Shown piece by piece: positions 43,480 through 52,789 of a DNA stretch of 64,000 nt. The stretch is taken from NCBI RefSeq assembly GCF_900100265.1, contig NZ_LT629696.1, positions 3,038,001 to 3,102,000 on the forward strand. Reading direction: 5' to 3'. This DNA comes from Leifsonia sp. 466MF. GTDB taxonomy: Bacteria; Actinomycetota; Actinomycetes; Actinomycetales; Microbacteriaceae. The notes under the pieces were generated by a model that had not been told where the DNA came from, did not search any database, and saw nothing but the letters and a program-made list of their open reading frames with translations. Position numbers and translations under genes: made by a program. Within the stretch, counting starts at the first letter, position 1. The number at the start of each line of letters is the position of its first letter.

Positions 43480-43932
43480 ATGAGCATCACCGTCACCACG
43501 CACCTGAACTTCCACGCCGGAGAGGCGCGAGCAGCCCTCGACTTCTACGCCGACGCGTTCGGCGGAGAGGTGACCGCGGCGACGTATGCCGATTTCGGCA
43601 TGCCCCCCGAACTCCCCGACGCGCAGCGCATCGTCTTCGGCCAGGTCGTCTCAGCCGAGGGGTTCCGGGTGATGGCGTACGACGTTCCGGGCACTGGCGA
43701 TCAGGACGCGGCTCGGTCCGCATCGACGCGGCGAGAGAACGGGATGACCATCACCGATCAGCCCTTCTTCGTCTCCGTCCGGGCGGGATCCCTCGACGAG
43801 CTGGCCGGCTACTGGGAGCGCCTCGCGGAGGGCGCCACGGTCGTCGAACCGCTGGCGGCCTCCGCCTGGTCGGCGGGGTTCGGGATGCTGACGGACCGCT
43901 TCGGCGTCACCTGGGTGCTCGACGTGGCGTGA
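43480..43932 (+). CDS. VOC-superfamily protein, PhnB-like
   Basis: This 150-residue protein has two beta-alpha-beta-beta-beta modules of the glyoxalase/bleomycin-resistance fold (LNFHAGEARAALDFYADAFGGEV at the start, FGMLTDRFGVTWVLDVA at the end). The end motif and length match the PhnB/3-demethylubiquinone-methyltransferase-like branch. Function is unknown. GAGAGGAA lies upstream of the ATG. Confidence 0.86.
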   Translation: MSITVTTHLNFHAGEARAALDFYADAFGGEVTAATYADFGMPPELPDAQRIVFGQVVSAEGFRVMAYDVPGTGDQDAARSASTRRENGMTITDQPFFVSVRAGSLDELAGYWERLAEGATVVEPLAASAWSAGFGMLTDRFGVTWVLDVA

Positions 43933-43935
43933 CCG

Positions 43936-44370
43936 TCAGCGACGGCCGCCAAGCAGAGCTTCCAGTAACTCCGTGAGTCGCGCTCCGTCGTCGGCCCCCA
44001 GGCCGCCGAGCAGGGGCGCGACTCCGGCGTGGATGGCCGCGGCGCCGGCCCGCGCCAGCTCGTGGCCGGCCGGCGTGAGTCCCACTCGGGCGGAGCGACG
44101 GTCGACGGTGTCCCGGACGCGGCTCACGAGCCCTCGTTGCGTCGCCCGATCGACCAAGCCGGAGACGGACGAACGGTCCACACCCAAGTGCTCTGCGAGC
44201 TCGGACATGGTGGGCTCCCGATCGCGCAGGATGGCCAGCACGCGCAGCTGAGTGAGGGACAACTCGTTGTCGGCTGCCACCCGACTGACCACGCCGATGA
44301 CCTCGAACGAGGTCTGCACGAGGGCGTCGAGAAGGCGCTCCGAGTCGTGCGGGTGTGCCGAGGTCGTCAT
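43936..44370 (-). CDS. MarR-family regulator
   Basis: This winged-helix protein (144 residues from ATG 44370; an in-frame ATG at 44388 would add six) has the core MSELAEHLGVDRSSVSGLVDRATQRGLVSR and a wing with DRRSARVGLT. It is divergent from the quinone oxidoreductase gene, which it likely represses through the dyad at 44391-44426. Confidence 0.88.
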   Translation of the reverse strand: MTTSAHPHDSERLLDALVQTSFEVIGVVSRVAADNELSLTQLRVLAILRDREPTMSELAEHLGVDRSSVSGLVDRATQRGLVSRVRDTVDRRSARVGLTPAGHELARAGAAAIHAGVAPLLGGLGADDGARLTELLEALLGGRR

Positions 44371-44390
44371 GCCGCTAGCGTAGCGCATTA

Positions 44391-44426
44391 GTTGGGGTTA
44401 CCATCTATTTAGTTCGTAATCCCAAC
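44391..44426. promoter_or_regulatory. Operator dyad between marR and oxidoreductase
   Basis: GTTGGGGTTA (44391-44400) and TAATCCCAAC (44417-44426) form an inverted repeat with one mismatch across 16 bases, in the only intergenic space of the divergent pair. It probably binds MarR. Confidence 0.6.
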
Positions 44427-44441
44427 CATTCGGAGGATGTC

Positions 44442-45377
44442 ATGAAAGCAGCCGTCGTCACCGAGTTCGGTGCCCACCCGCGCCACCTGGACGTCGAGGA
44501 GGCCGCCGCCGAGCGGCCCCACGAGGTCGTGGTCGAGGTTCTGGCCGCCGCGATCTCCCCGCGGGTGCGGTCGCAGGCGGCGGGCAGCCACTACACGAGT
44601 ACGGACGAGCTGCCGCTCATCCCGGGGTTGGACGGGGTGGGACGAACTCCTGACGGCACGCTCCGGTACTTCATCCTCCCGGACACCACGAAGGGCGCGA
44701 TGGCCGAGCGGACCGTCGTGGATCTGCGGCGCAGCGTCGCACTGCCGCCGGACGCCGATCCCGTCCCGTTGGCCGCGGCGATGAATCCGGCCATGTCGTC
44801 CTGGGTCGCCTTGCGTCGCCGCGCGCGGATGCAGCCGGGCCAGAGCGTGCTGGTGCTCGGTGCGTCGGGTAACGCCGGCCGGCTGGCGGTACAGGTCGCC
44901 CGACGGTTGGGGGCAGGCCGCGTGGTCGCGGTCTCGAGGGACTCGCACCGGCTACAGGACTCGGGGGCTGACGTCGTCGTCGAGCTGGGTGATACGGATG
45001 CGCTGGCACGGGCCGCGAGCGACGTGGATGTGGTGCTCGACTACCTGTGGGGACGACCGACCGCGGATGCACTTCGCGCCGTCATTCCCGGTCGGGCGCG
45101 AGACGATCAACCTCTCACGTGGGTGCAGATCGGGTCCGTTGCCGGAGCGGAGTCGCCGATCCCGTCCGCCGCGTTGCGCGCTGTCGATCTTCGGCTGATC
45201 GGTAGCGGTCAGGGTTCGGTGAGCACGGAGGCGATCGTCGACGAACTCTCCGAGTTGGCCGTCGAGGTGGCGGGCGGCGCGTTCGTCACCGACGCTCGTG
45301 CCGTGCCGCTTTCCGACGTCGAGCGGGCATGGGACGAGGCGGCCACGACCCGTGACCGCCTCGTCCTCGTCCCGTGA
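44442..45377 (+). CDS. Quinone oxidoreductase-like medium-chain dehydrogenase
   Basis: This 311-residue, zinc-free MDR-family enzyme has the NADPH loop VLGASGNAGRLAVQVARRLG (about 137-156). The zinc ligands of alcohol dehydrogenases are absent. GGAGG lies six bases before the ATG. Paired with a divergent MarR, it probably reduces an electrophile or quinone that also acts as the inducer. The substrate is unknown. Confidence 0.86.
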   Translation: MKAAVVTEFGAHPRHLDVEEAAAERPHEVVVEVLAAAISPRVRSQAAGSHYTSTDELPLIPGLDGVGRTPDGTLRYFILPDTTKGAMAERTVVDLRRSVALPPDADPVPLAAAMNPAMSSWVALRRRARMQPGQSVLVLGASGNAGRLAVQVARRLGAGRVVAVSRDSHRLQDSGADVVVELGDTDALARAASDVDVVLDYLWGRPTADALRAVIPGRARDDQPLTWVQIGSVAGAESPIPSAALRAVDLRLIGSGQGSVSTEAIVDELSELAVEVAGGAFVTDARAVPLSDVERAWDEAATTRDRLVLVP

Positions 45378-45386
45378 TCGGCGTGC

Positions 45387-46442
45387 TCAGTCCTGGTTGC
45401 TGAACGCCGCGTCGAAGGAGGCGGTCGGCTGCTTCCAGAGCAGGGACCGGATGTAGCCCACGGCCTCCTTGGCGCCGTGGAGGCGGTCCATCCCCGCGTC
45501 TTCCCACTCGATCGAGATCGGGCCGGTGTAGCCGATGGACTCGAGCGCGCGGAAGGCGTCCTCCCACGGCACGTCGCCGTGGCCGGTGGAGACGAAGTCC
45601 CAGCCGCGACGCGGGTCGCCCCACGACAGGTGGGAACCGAGCACGCCGGCGCGGCCGTTCTTCGGCCGGAGACGCGTGTCTTTGCAGTCCACGTGGTAGA
45701 TGCGGTCCTGGAAGTCGATGATGAACCCGACGGGGTCGATGTCCTGCCACATCATGTGGGACGGGTCCCAGTTGAAGCCGAAGGCCTCGCGGTGGTCGAT
45801 CGCCTCGAGGGACCGCACGCTCGTCCAGTAGTCGTACGCGATCTCGGACGGGTGCACCTCGTGCGCGAACCGGACGCCCTCGCCGTCGAAGACGTCGAGG
45901 ATGGGGTTCCAGCGGTCGGCGAAGTCCTGGTAGCCGCGGTCGAACACCTCGGCGGGCACCGGCGGGAACTGCGCGACGTACGGCCAGATGCTCGACCCCG
46001 TGAACCCGACGACCGTGTCGACGCCCAGCTTGCGGGCGACCTTCGCCGTGAGCTTGAGCTCTTCGGCGGCGCGCTGGCGCACGCCCTCCGGGTCGCCGTC
46101 GCCCCAGACCTTCGACCCGACGATCGCCTGGTGGCGGAAGTCGATCGGGTCATCGCAAACGGCCTGGCCCTTGAGGTGGTTGGAGATGGCCCAGACCTTG
46201 AGGCCGTACCGGTCGAGGATGTCGAGGCGGCCCTGCAGGTACGCGTCGTCTTCGGCGGCGCGCCAGACGTCGAGGTGCTCGCCGGAGCACGCGATCTCGA
46301 GGCCGTCGTAGCCCCACTCGCTCGCGTACTTCGCGACCTCTTCGAGCGTGAGGTCGGCCCACTGACCGGTGAAGAGGGTGACCGGGTGCGTCCGGCCCGA
46401 CTCGGTGGTCTCCGAGCCGCCTGCACTGGTGGCGTCAGTCAT
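45387..46442 (-). CDS. TIM-barrel sugar isomerase/epimerase
   Basis: This 351-residue xylose-isomerase-like TIM barrel has metal-site residues in [35 protein letters not shown] and [11 protein letters not shown]. It is longer than the 250-280 residues usual for the family. It is the last gene of a minus-strand operon with two Gfo/Idh dehydrogenases and another isomerase, so it probably acts on an oxidised (keto) sugar. It overlaps the dehydrogenase gene by 8 bases. Confidence 0.85.
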   Translation of the reverse strand: MTDATSAGGSETTESGRTHPVTLFTGQWADLTLEEVAKYASEWGYDGLEIACSGEHLDVWRAAEDDAYLQGRLDILDRYGLKVWAISNHLKGQAVCDDPIDFRHQAIVGSKVWGDGDPEGVRQRAAEELKLTAKVARKLGVDTVVGFTGSSIWPYVAQFPPVPAEVFDRGYQDFADRWNPILDVFDGEGVRFAHEVHPSEIAYDYWTSVRSLEAIDHREAFGFNWDPSHMMWQDIDPVGFIIDFQDRIYHVDCKDTRLRPKNGRAGVLGSHLSWGDPRRGWDFVSTGHGDVPWEDAFRALESIGYTGPISIEWEDAGMDRLHGAKEAVGYIRSLLWKQPTASFDAAFSNQD

Positions 46443-47604
46443 TGTTCGTTCCCATCTCGATCCAGGTGCCCGACTCGGCCGAGTCGATCACCGCATCCGT
46501 GATCCGCACGGCACGAAGGCCGTCGGTGAAGCGCGGGAGGCCGTCGGGGTTCTCCCCCGCGACCGCCGCGTAGCTGTCGGCGACGAACGCGTTGAACGCG
46601 TCCTGGTAGCCCTGCGGGTGCCCGGAGGGCACGACGCACAGGCGCGCGGCGTCTTCGCTGAGCTGGTCGGCGTCGCGAGGGATGATCAGGCTTCCCTTTC
46701 GGCGGCCCACCCACAGCGTCTCCGGCTGCTCCTGGTCGAAGGCGACGCTCTCGGCGCTGCCGGAGATCTCGAGCCAGAGGTGGTTCTTCCGGCCAGGAGC
46801 GACCTGCGACACCAGCAGTGTTCCGAGAGCGCCGGAACGCGTCTCGATCACCACGGCGACGGCGTCCTCCGTCGTGATCGCCGCATGGGAGGCGCGCTCG
46901 GCGAACACCGTGCGTTTGGTGGCGGAGACGCGGCTGACGCGGTCGCCGCTGACGAACTCGACGAGGTCGACGAGGTGCGACCCGATGTCGGCGAAGGCGC
47001 GCGAGCGGCCGCCCTGCGCCGCATCCACCCGCCAGTTGTCGTCGTCGGACCCCAGGAGCCAGTCCTGCAGGTAGGAGGCGTTGATGCTCAGCACGCGTCC
47101 GGCCTCGCCGGAGGCGAAGCGGGCGCGGGCCTCCCGCACCAGCGGATGGAAGCGGTAGACGAAGGGAACGGTCGCCGTCCGCCCCTCCGCCGCGGCCACC
47201 AGGCTCTCGGCGTCGGCGGCGGACGTGGCGAGCGGCTTCTCGCAGATGACGTCTTTGCCGGCGGCCAGCACGGCCGCCGCCTGCTCTGCGTGGAGGGCGT
47301 TGGGCGTGGTGACGTGCACGAGGTCGACCGTGTCATCGGCGAGCAGGTCGTCGAGCGATCCGTACGAGCGGCCGATGCCGAGCCGTTCGGCGGCCGCCGC
47401 CGAGCGCTCCGGCGTCGAGGAGACGATTCCGGCGATGTCGGCGCGTGCCGCACGAGCGGCTCGCGAGTGAACCTCCGCCATGAAGCCGCCGCCGACGATC
47501 GCGACGCGGAGGCGGGCTCCGGCCGAACTGCCGTCGCGGCGGGTGAGACCACCGTTGGTCGCGGCGCTGCCGGCCGAAGCTCCGGCCTGATTCCCGTCTG
47601 TCAT
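46435..47604 (-). CDS. Gfo/Idh/MocA-family sugar dehydrogenase
   Basis: This 389-residue protein starts at MTDGNQAG with a 30-residue disordered lead. The Rossmann loop is [13 protein letters not shown] and the catalytic EKPLA motif follows ([12 protein letters not shown]). The C-terminal domain has [14 protein letters not shown], with the His used in catalysis. NAD(P)-dependent oxidation of a sugar or inositol is expected. It lies 13 bases after the next dehydrogenase gene. Confidence 0.87.
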   Translation of the reverse strand: MTDGNQAGASAGSAATNGGLTRRDGSSAGARLRVAIVGGGFMAEVHSRAARAARADIAGIVSSTPERSAAAAERLGIGRSYGSLDDLLADDTVDLVHVTTPNALHAEQAAAVLAAGKDVICEKPLATSAADAESLVAAAEGRTATVPFVYRFHPLVREARARFASGEAGRVLSINASYLQDWLLGSDDDNWRVDAAQGGRSRAFADIGSHLVDLVEFVSGDRVSRVSATKRTVFAERASHAAITTEDAVAVVIETRSGALGTLLVSQVAPGRKNHLWLEISGSAESVAFDQEQPETLWVGRRKGSLIIPRDADQLSEDAARLCVVPSGHPQGYQDAFNAFVADSYAAVAGENPDGLPRFTDGLRAVRITDAVIDSAESGTWIEMGTNND

Positions 47605-47617
47605 CGCCCGGCTCCCC

Positions 47618-48715
47618 TCACGCCAGGGTCGCCGCTCGCGGGTCCCAGTCCTCGGGGAGGGCCGGCGCGACATCGACCGTGCTCTCGACCTCGACCGGAG
47701 TGCGGGACTCCCCCGCCTCGATGGTCGACACCATGATGTCGAGCACGTGGTAGGCCTGCTCGCCCGACGCACGCTCGGGGACGCCGGCGCGGATGGCCCG
47801 CGCGAGCTCCACCACGCCGATGCCACGAGAATCGGTCGTTCCCGTCGACGGGACCGTCTCGATGCCGTCGCCGCCGTGAACCAGCAGCTCGCCCTCGAAG
47901 GTGTTGGGGTCGGGAACGACCAGCGTGCCGTCGACACCCGCGACCTCGAACTGGGTGCGGCCGAGCTTGGAGTCGAAGCTGAACACGGCCTGCGCCGTCT
48001 GCCCGCTCTCGAACTCGTAGAGGGCGCTGACGTGCGTCGGCACGGTCACGGCGAACTCCTCGCCGGCGCGCGGCCCGGAGCCGATGACGCGGGTCTCGCG
48101 AGCGCGGGATGCGCTCGCACTCACCCGGGCGACCGGACCGAAGATCTGCACGAGGGCCGTCAGGTAGTACGGGCCGATGTCGAACAGCGGACCCGCGCCC
48201 TCCTGGAACAGGAAGTCGGGGTTGGGGTGCCACGACTCCGGGCCGGGGCTCTGCATCAGCGTGAGCGCAGTCAGCGGAGCACCGATGTCGCCGTTCTCGA
48301 TCAGGCGTCGGGCCGACTGGATGCCCGAGCCGAGGAACGTGTCGGGCGCCGTGGCGACCCGGAGCCCGGCCGCGTGCGCGGCTTCGAGCAGCTCGCGACC
48401 GCTCGCGCGGTCGAGGGCGAACGGCTTCTCGCTCCAGACGTTCTTGCCGGCGGCGAGCGCCTGCAGCGCCACCTCGACGTGCACCTTGGGGATGGTCAGG
48501 TTGACGACGATCTCGATGTCATCGTCGGCCAGCAGCTCCTCCACCGTGCCGGACCCCGGCACGCCGTACTTGTCGGCCTGTGTCTTGGCCCGCTCCAGGT
48601 CGATGTCGGCGACGAAGCGCACATCGAGGTCGGGGAACACGGTGAGGTTCTCGAGGTACTGGTTGCTGATGACACCGGCGCCGATGACGCCGACTCCCAC
48701 GCGCCCGCCGCTCAT
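47618..48715 (-). CDS. Gfo/Idh/MocA-family sugar dehydrogenase
   Basis: This 365-residue protein has the Rossmann loop VGVIGAGVISNQYLENL, the catalytic SEKPFALD and LFDIGPYYLTALVQIFG in the second domain. It overlaps the isomerase gene before it by ATGA. It differs clearly from the other three dehydrogenases of this region, so they probably act on different positions or sugars rather than being recent duplicates. Confidence 0.88.
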   Translation of the reverse strand: MSGGRVGVGVIGAGVISNQYLENLTVFPDLDVRFVADIDLERAKTQADKYGVPGSGTVEELLADDDIEIVVNLTIPKVHVEVALQALAAGKNVWSEKPFALDRASGRELLEAAHAAGLRVATAPDTFLGSGIQSARRLIENGDIGAPLTALTLMQSPGPESWHPNPDFLFQEGAGPLFDIGPYYLTALVQIFGPVARVSASASRARETRVIGSGPRAGEEFAVTVPTHVSALYEFESGQTAQAVFSFDSKLGRTQFEVAGVDGTLVVPDPNTFEGELLVHGGDGIETVPSTGTTDSRGIGVVELARAIRAGVPERASGEQAYHVLDIMVSTIEAGESRTPVEVESTVDVAPALPEDWDPRAATLA

Positions 48716-49455
48716 GCGAGGCCCTTCGAGGTCAGGAAGGCGAAGCTGTCGGCGACAGCCTGGAAGCGGTCACCGCGCGAGTCGTCGAGCTCGATGACAC
48801 GGAGGGCGTCGGGTGCTGCTGCGATGATCTGCTCGATCGGGAGCGAACCCTGGCCGACGGCGACCTGGTCCTTCGTCTCGGTGGTGCCGGGGCCGTCCTT
48901 GATGTGGAGGGCGACCACACGCTCGCCGAGCTTGGGGAGCAGCGCGACCGGGTCGACGCCGCCGACGGCCACCCAGTAGGTGTCGACCTCGAGCACGACC
49001 TCCGGGGCGAGCTTGCCGGCGAAGAACTCGAGCGCCGTCGTACCCTCGATCGTGCTCTCGAGCTCGTGAGCGTGGTTGTGGTAGCCGACACGCACGCCGT
49101 GACGGGCCGCGACCTCGGCGGCGGCGTTGAGCTGCTCGGCGATCTGCGCGACGTCGTCCGCGGTCTGCCAGCGCTCGGGCGCGACGAACGGGTCGATGAC
49201 CGTCTGGACGCCCAGCTCCTTCGCGGCGCCGAACACCTCGTCCAGGTCGCCGCCGATGAAGCCCTGGTGAGTGGTGGGCGCGGACAGGCCGGCCTCGGCG
49301 AGGCCCTGGCGGAGCGCGTCACCGAAGGTGAGGAAGGCGAAGGGCTCGACCTGGGTGAACCCGATCTCGGCGATCCGCTTGAGGGTACCGACCGTGTCCT
49401 CGGTCAGGAGTTCCCGGACCGTGTACAGCTGCACGGAGACTTTTGACGTCGACAC
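48712..49455 (-). CDS. TIM-barrel sugar isomerase/epimerase, first gene of operon
   Basis: This 247-residue protein starts at a GTG (49455) with GAGGAG four bases upstream; an ATG at 49476 is less well placed. The AP-endonuclease-2-like barrel has metal residues in VGYHNHAHELE, VLEVDTYWV, ALHIKDGPG and VIELDD. It follows a good promoter and precedes the two dehydrogenase genes, which suggests an oxidise-then-isomerise pathway. Confidence 0.86.
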   Translation of the reverse strand: MSTSKVSVQLYTVRELLTEDTVGTLKRIAEIGFTQVEPFAFLTFGDALRQGLAEAGLSAPTTHQGFIGGDLDEVFGAAKELGVQTVIDPFVAPERWQTADDVAQIAEQLNAAAEVAARHGVRVGYHNHAHELESTIEGTTALEFFAGKLAPEVVLEVDTYWVAVGGVDPVALLPKLGERVVALHIKDGPGTTETKDQVAVGQGSLPIEQIIAAAPDALRVIELDDSRGDRFQAVADSFAFLTSKGLA

Positions 49456-49507
49456 TGTTCTCCTCGTCGAGTTCATGGAGTGGAAAGGCGCCGGATGGCG
49501 TGGCTCT

Positions 49508-49546
49508 ATTCAAGTGCGACTTCTGCCGGATGTCAATCAAAAGTCG
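49508..49546 (-). promoter_or_regulatory. Promoter of the isomerase-dehydrogenase operon
   Basis: On the minus strand: TTGACA (49531-49536), 17 bases, TTGAAT (49508-49513). CGACTT (49517-49522) and AAGTCG (49541-49546) form a loose dyad straddling the -35 box, which could be a ROK site. Confidence 0.55.
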
Positions 49547-49564
49547 ACCGAATGCAGACGATCT

Positions 49565-49594
49565 TTGAGCAGTCCGCCGGCACTGTGGTTCAAT
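49565..49594 (+). promoter_or_regulatory. Leaderless-type promoter of rok gene
   Basis: TTGAGC (49565-49570), 18 bases, TTCAAT (49589-49594), then 7 bases to the ATG at 49602. No ribosome site is visible. Confidence 0.55.
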
Positions 49595-49601
49595 ACCCTC
49601 T

Positions 49602-50792
49602 ATGACCGACAGCGCGCGAGACTCGGTGCTCGTCGCCGCAGACGCCGCGGAGCTGCTGGCGATCCTGCGCGACGGCATCCCGCGCACCCGCGCGCAGCTC
49701 GCCGAGCTGACCGGCATGGCGCGCTCCACCATCGCGTCCCGGATCGACACGCTCACCGCGGCGGGACTCGTCGCGCCCGCGGGTGACGACGTGTCGTCCG
49801 GAGGCCGCCCTCCCTCGCGCATCCGCTTCAACCCGGAGTCGCGGGTGGTCGTGGCGATCGATCTCGGCGCAACCCACGGGGTCGTCGCCCTCGCCGATCT
49901 CGCCGGCAACATCACGGCGAGCGAGTCACGCCGGCTCGACATCGCCGACGGCCCCCAGCCGGTGCTCGACTGGGCGATGGAGACGGCGTCAGAGCTCTAC
50001 GTGGCCAGCGGTCGGCAGCCGGAAGAGCTGATCGGCGTCGGCGTCGGGGTCCCCGGCCCCGTCGAGCACTCCACCGGGCTGCCGGTGAACCCGCCGATCA
50101 TGCCCGGGTGGGACCGCTTCGACATCCCCGCCTACATCCGTCGCGTCTTCGACGTGCCCGTCCTCGTCGACAACGACGTCAACCTCCTCGCCCTGGGCGA
50201 GCAGGCCCTGATGTGGCCGGAGGAGACAGACCTCCTCTTCATCAAGGTCGCGACGGGCGTCGGCGCCGGGATCATCAGCGGGGGCCGCCTGCAGCGTGGG
50301 GCGCTCGGCTCGGCCGGAGACCTGGGTCACGTCCGCGTCCCCTTCGGCAGCGACACCCCGAGCCATGGCGAGCAGGATGCGGACCTCGAGTCGCTGGTGA
50401 GTGGTCCGGCCATCGCGCGGGCACTCTCCGAAGCCGGTCTCGCCGCCGAGACCAGCGACGACGTCGTCGCCTTGGCGCGCACGGGCAACCCGGCCGTCCA
50501 GAATGCGATCCGGCAGGCCGGACGCGACCTCGGCGCGGTCGTCGCCACCTGCGTCAACCTCCTGAACCCGTCGATGATCGTCGTCGGCGGCAGTCTCTCC
50601 CGCGTCGGCGAGCAGCTCCTCGCCGGGATGCGCGAGGTCGTCTACCAGCGGTCCACGCCGCTGGCGACGCAACATCTGACCATCACGCAGTCGCGCTCCG
50701 GCGAGACCGGCGGCGCGATCGGGGCGGCCATCATGGTCATCCAGCGCGCGCTCGATCCCGACGCGGGCACACCGCGCTCCCTCTTCCGCTGA
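49602..50792 (+). CDS. ROK-family transcriptional regulator
   Basis: This 396-residue protein has an N-terminal winged helix (RAQLAELTGMARSTIASRIDTLTAAGLV, about 27-54) and a ROK domain with VVAIDLGATHG and VGVGVPGPVEH. The CxCGxxGC zinc motif is lost: the matching segment reads FGSDTPSHGEQDADLESLV. It stands between the two arms of the dehydrogenase/isomerase divergon and is the likely local switch. Confidence 0.88.
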   Translation: MTDSARDSVLVAADAAELLAILRDGIPRTRAQLAELTGMARSTIASRIDTLTAAGLVAPAGDDVSSGGRPPSRIRFNPESRVVVAIDLGATHGVVALADLAGNITASESRRLDIADGPQPVLDWAMETASELYVASGRQPEELIGVGVGVPGPVEHSTGLPVNPPIMPGWDRFDIPAYIRRVFDVPVLVDNDVNLLALGEQALMWPEETDLLFIKVATGVGAGIISGGRLQRGALGSAGDLGHVRVPFGSDTPSHGEQDADLESLVSGPAIARALSEAGLAAETSDDVVALARTGNPAVQNAIRQAGRDLGAVVATCVNLLNPSMIVVGGSLSRVGEQLLAGMREVVYQRSTPLATQHLTITQSRSGETGGAIGAAIMVIQRALDPDAGTPRSLFR

Positions 50793-50874
50793 CACCCTCG
50801 GCGGAACATCCACCCCGTTCCTCACAACCTCGAATCGATTCGAATCCCCCAAGGATCACACTGAAAGGAGTGCC

Positions 50875-52017
50875 GTGAGCACCCAGAGCGAACCCCTCGA
50901 CCGCCCCCTCCGCGCCGGAGTGGTCGGCCTCGGCTGGGCCGGACAGCAGCACATGGCGGCCTACTCGGCCCTCCCCGGCGTCGAGCTCGTCGCCATCGCC
51001 GGCATGGAGGACGGCCCCCGCGCCGAGCTCGGCGAGACCTACGGCGTCAAGCGCCTGCACCGCGACTGGAAGGACCTCGTCGCCGAGGGCGATCTCGACG
51101 TCGTCAGCGTCGCCGTCCCCACCTTCCTGCACGCGCCGATCGCCGTCGGAGCACTCGACGCGGGCATCCACGTGCTCAGCGAGAAGCCGATCGCCCGCAC
51201 CGCGGCGGAGGCCCAGACCATGGTGGATGCGGCCCACCGCGCCGGCCGTGTGCTCGAGGTCGCCTTCAACCACCGCCGCCGCGGAGACATCGAGGCACTG
51301 AAGGCCGCGATCGACGACGGGCAGATCGGCCGGCCGTATCACGCGCGTGCGGTGTGGCTCCGACGAGCCGGCATCCCCGCGCTCGGCAGCTGGTTCACGA
51401 ACCGCGAGATGGCCGGCGGCGGCCCGCTGATCGACATCGGCGTGCACGTCCTCGACTACGCCCTCCACCTGTTCGGCGAGCCGCGCGTCGAGGCCGTCTC
51501 GGCCGTCACCCACTCCGAGCTCGGGGTCCGCGGCCGCGGCGGGGCCGCCGCCTCCAAGCAGCACGTCGGGTCGGACTACGAGGTCGAAGACCTCGCCAGC
51601 CTCCTGCTCCGGCTCGAGGGCGGCGGCTCCATCGTCATCGAGACCAGCTGGGCCGCCTACCGCCCGGCCGGCGACGAGTTCGGCATCACCCTCTACGGCA
51701 CCGAGGGCGGCGCCGACCTGCGCGTCGTCGACTACGCACCGTCGGGTGAGCTGACGATCTTCACCGGCGACGGCGAGCAGAGCGAGGACATCACGGTCAC
51801 GGCCGACCCCGGCCGTGGGCACCTCGCCGTGGTCGAGACCTTCCTCGAGCACGTCGCCGACCGGGCGAACTGGTCGAACTGGGACGGCTCGCTCGCCCTC
51901 GACCGGGCTCGCGTCATCGACGCCGCCTACGAGTCCGCCCGCATCGGCGCCGAAGTCCGGCTGACCCCGGCGACCAAGGCGGCCAGCACCACCGACACCG
52001 CCCTGAAGGGAGCATGA
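50875..52017 (+). CDS. Gfo/Idh/MocA-family dehydrogenase, ThuB-like
   Basis: This 380-residue protein has a GTG start with AAAGGAG before it. The Rossmann loop is [12 protein letters not shown], the catalytic [13 protein letters not shown], and the second domain contains [17 protein letters not shown]. It overlaps the ThuA-like gene by ATGA. In rhizobia the ThuA-ThuB pair turns trehalose and related disaccharides into 3-keto sugars; the same pairing here suggests that chemistry. Confidence 0.85.
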   Translation: MSTQSEPLDRPLRAGVVGLGWAGQQHMAAYSALPGVELVAIAGMEDGPRAELGETYGVKRLHRDWKDLVAEGDLDVVSVAVPTFLHAPIAVGALDAGIHVLSEKPIARTAAEAQTMVDAAHRAGRVLEVAFNHRRRGDIEALKAAIDDGQIGRPYHARAVWLRRAGIPALGSWFTNREMAGGGPLIDIGVHVLDYALHLFGEPRVEAVSAVTHSELGVRGRGGAAASKQHVGSDYEVEDLASLLLRLEGGGSIVIETSWAAYRPAGDEFGITLYGTEGGADLRVVDYAPSGELTIFTGDGEQSEDITVTADPGRGHLAVVETFLEHVADRANWSNWDGSLALDRARVIDAAYESARIGAEVRLTPATKAASTTDTALKGA

Positions 52018-52748
52018 CCATGACACTGCGCGTCACCGTCTGGAACGAGGGCGTCCACGAGGCGACCCAGCCCGAGATCGCCGCCATCTACCCGCATGGC
52101 ATCCACGGAGCCATCGCCGAGGGGCTGTCCGAGCTGCTCGGCGACGAGGTCGCCGTCCGCACGGCAACCCTCGACGACCCCGAGCACGGGCTCAGCGAGC
52201 AGGCGCTCGACGAGACCGATGTGCTGCTCTGGTGGGGCCACACCGCGCACGACCGCGTCTCGGACGAGGTGGTGGAGCGCGTCCGCCGTCACGTCCTCGG
52301 CGGGATGGGTCTGATCGTCCTCCACTCCGGCCACTTCTCGAAGATCTTCATCCGGATGCTCGGCACGACCTGCTCGCTGCGCTGGCGCAACCCGGAGGGC
52401 GGCGAACGCGAGCTGGTGTGGAACGTCAACCCGACGCATCCCATCGCCGAGGGCGTCGAGCAGCCGATCGTCATCGAGGCGCAGGAGATGTACGGGGAGT
52501 TCTTCGACATCCCGACGCCGGACGATCTGGTCTTCATCAGCTCGTTCACCGGCGGCGAGGTGTTCCGCTCGGGCGTCACCTTCACCCGCGGGCGTGGCAA
52601 GATCTTCTACTTCAGCCCCGGCGATCAGGAGTACCCGGTCTACTTCCACCCGCAGGTGCGCCGCGTGCTCGCCAACGGCGTGAAGTGGGCCGCCCCCGTG
52701 GAGGGCGCCCGCCAGGCGCCCCAGGTGTCGAACCCGCAGCCGGTCTAG
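52014..52748 (+). CDS. ThuA-like protein
   Basis: This 244-residue protein has the class I glutamine-amidotransferase-like fold of ThuA ([60 protein letters not shown]). No catalytic Cys is seen at the nucleophile elbow, so it is not an amidotransferase. It is translationally coupled to the ThuB-like dehydrogenase and is thought to process the keto-sugar product. The exact reaction is not settled for the family. Confidence 0.87.
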   Translation: MTMTLRVTVWNEGVHEATQPEIAAIYPHGIHGAIAEGLSELLGDEVAVRTATLDDPEHGLSEQALDETDVLLWWGHTAHDRVSDEVVERVRRHVLGGMGLIVLHSGHFSKIFIRMLGTTCSLRWRNPEGGERELVWNVNPTHPIAEGVEQPIVIEAQEMYGEFFDIPTPDDLVFISSFTGGEVFRSGVTFTRGRGKIFYFSPGDQEYPVYFHPQVRRVLANGVKWAAPVEGARQAPQVSNPQPV

Positions 52749-52789
52749 GCCGAGCAGCACAGAACCGACGGAGACGAGGAGACCTGCCC

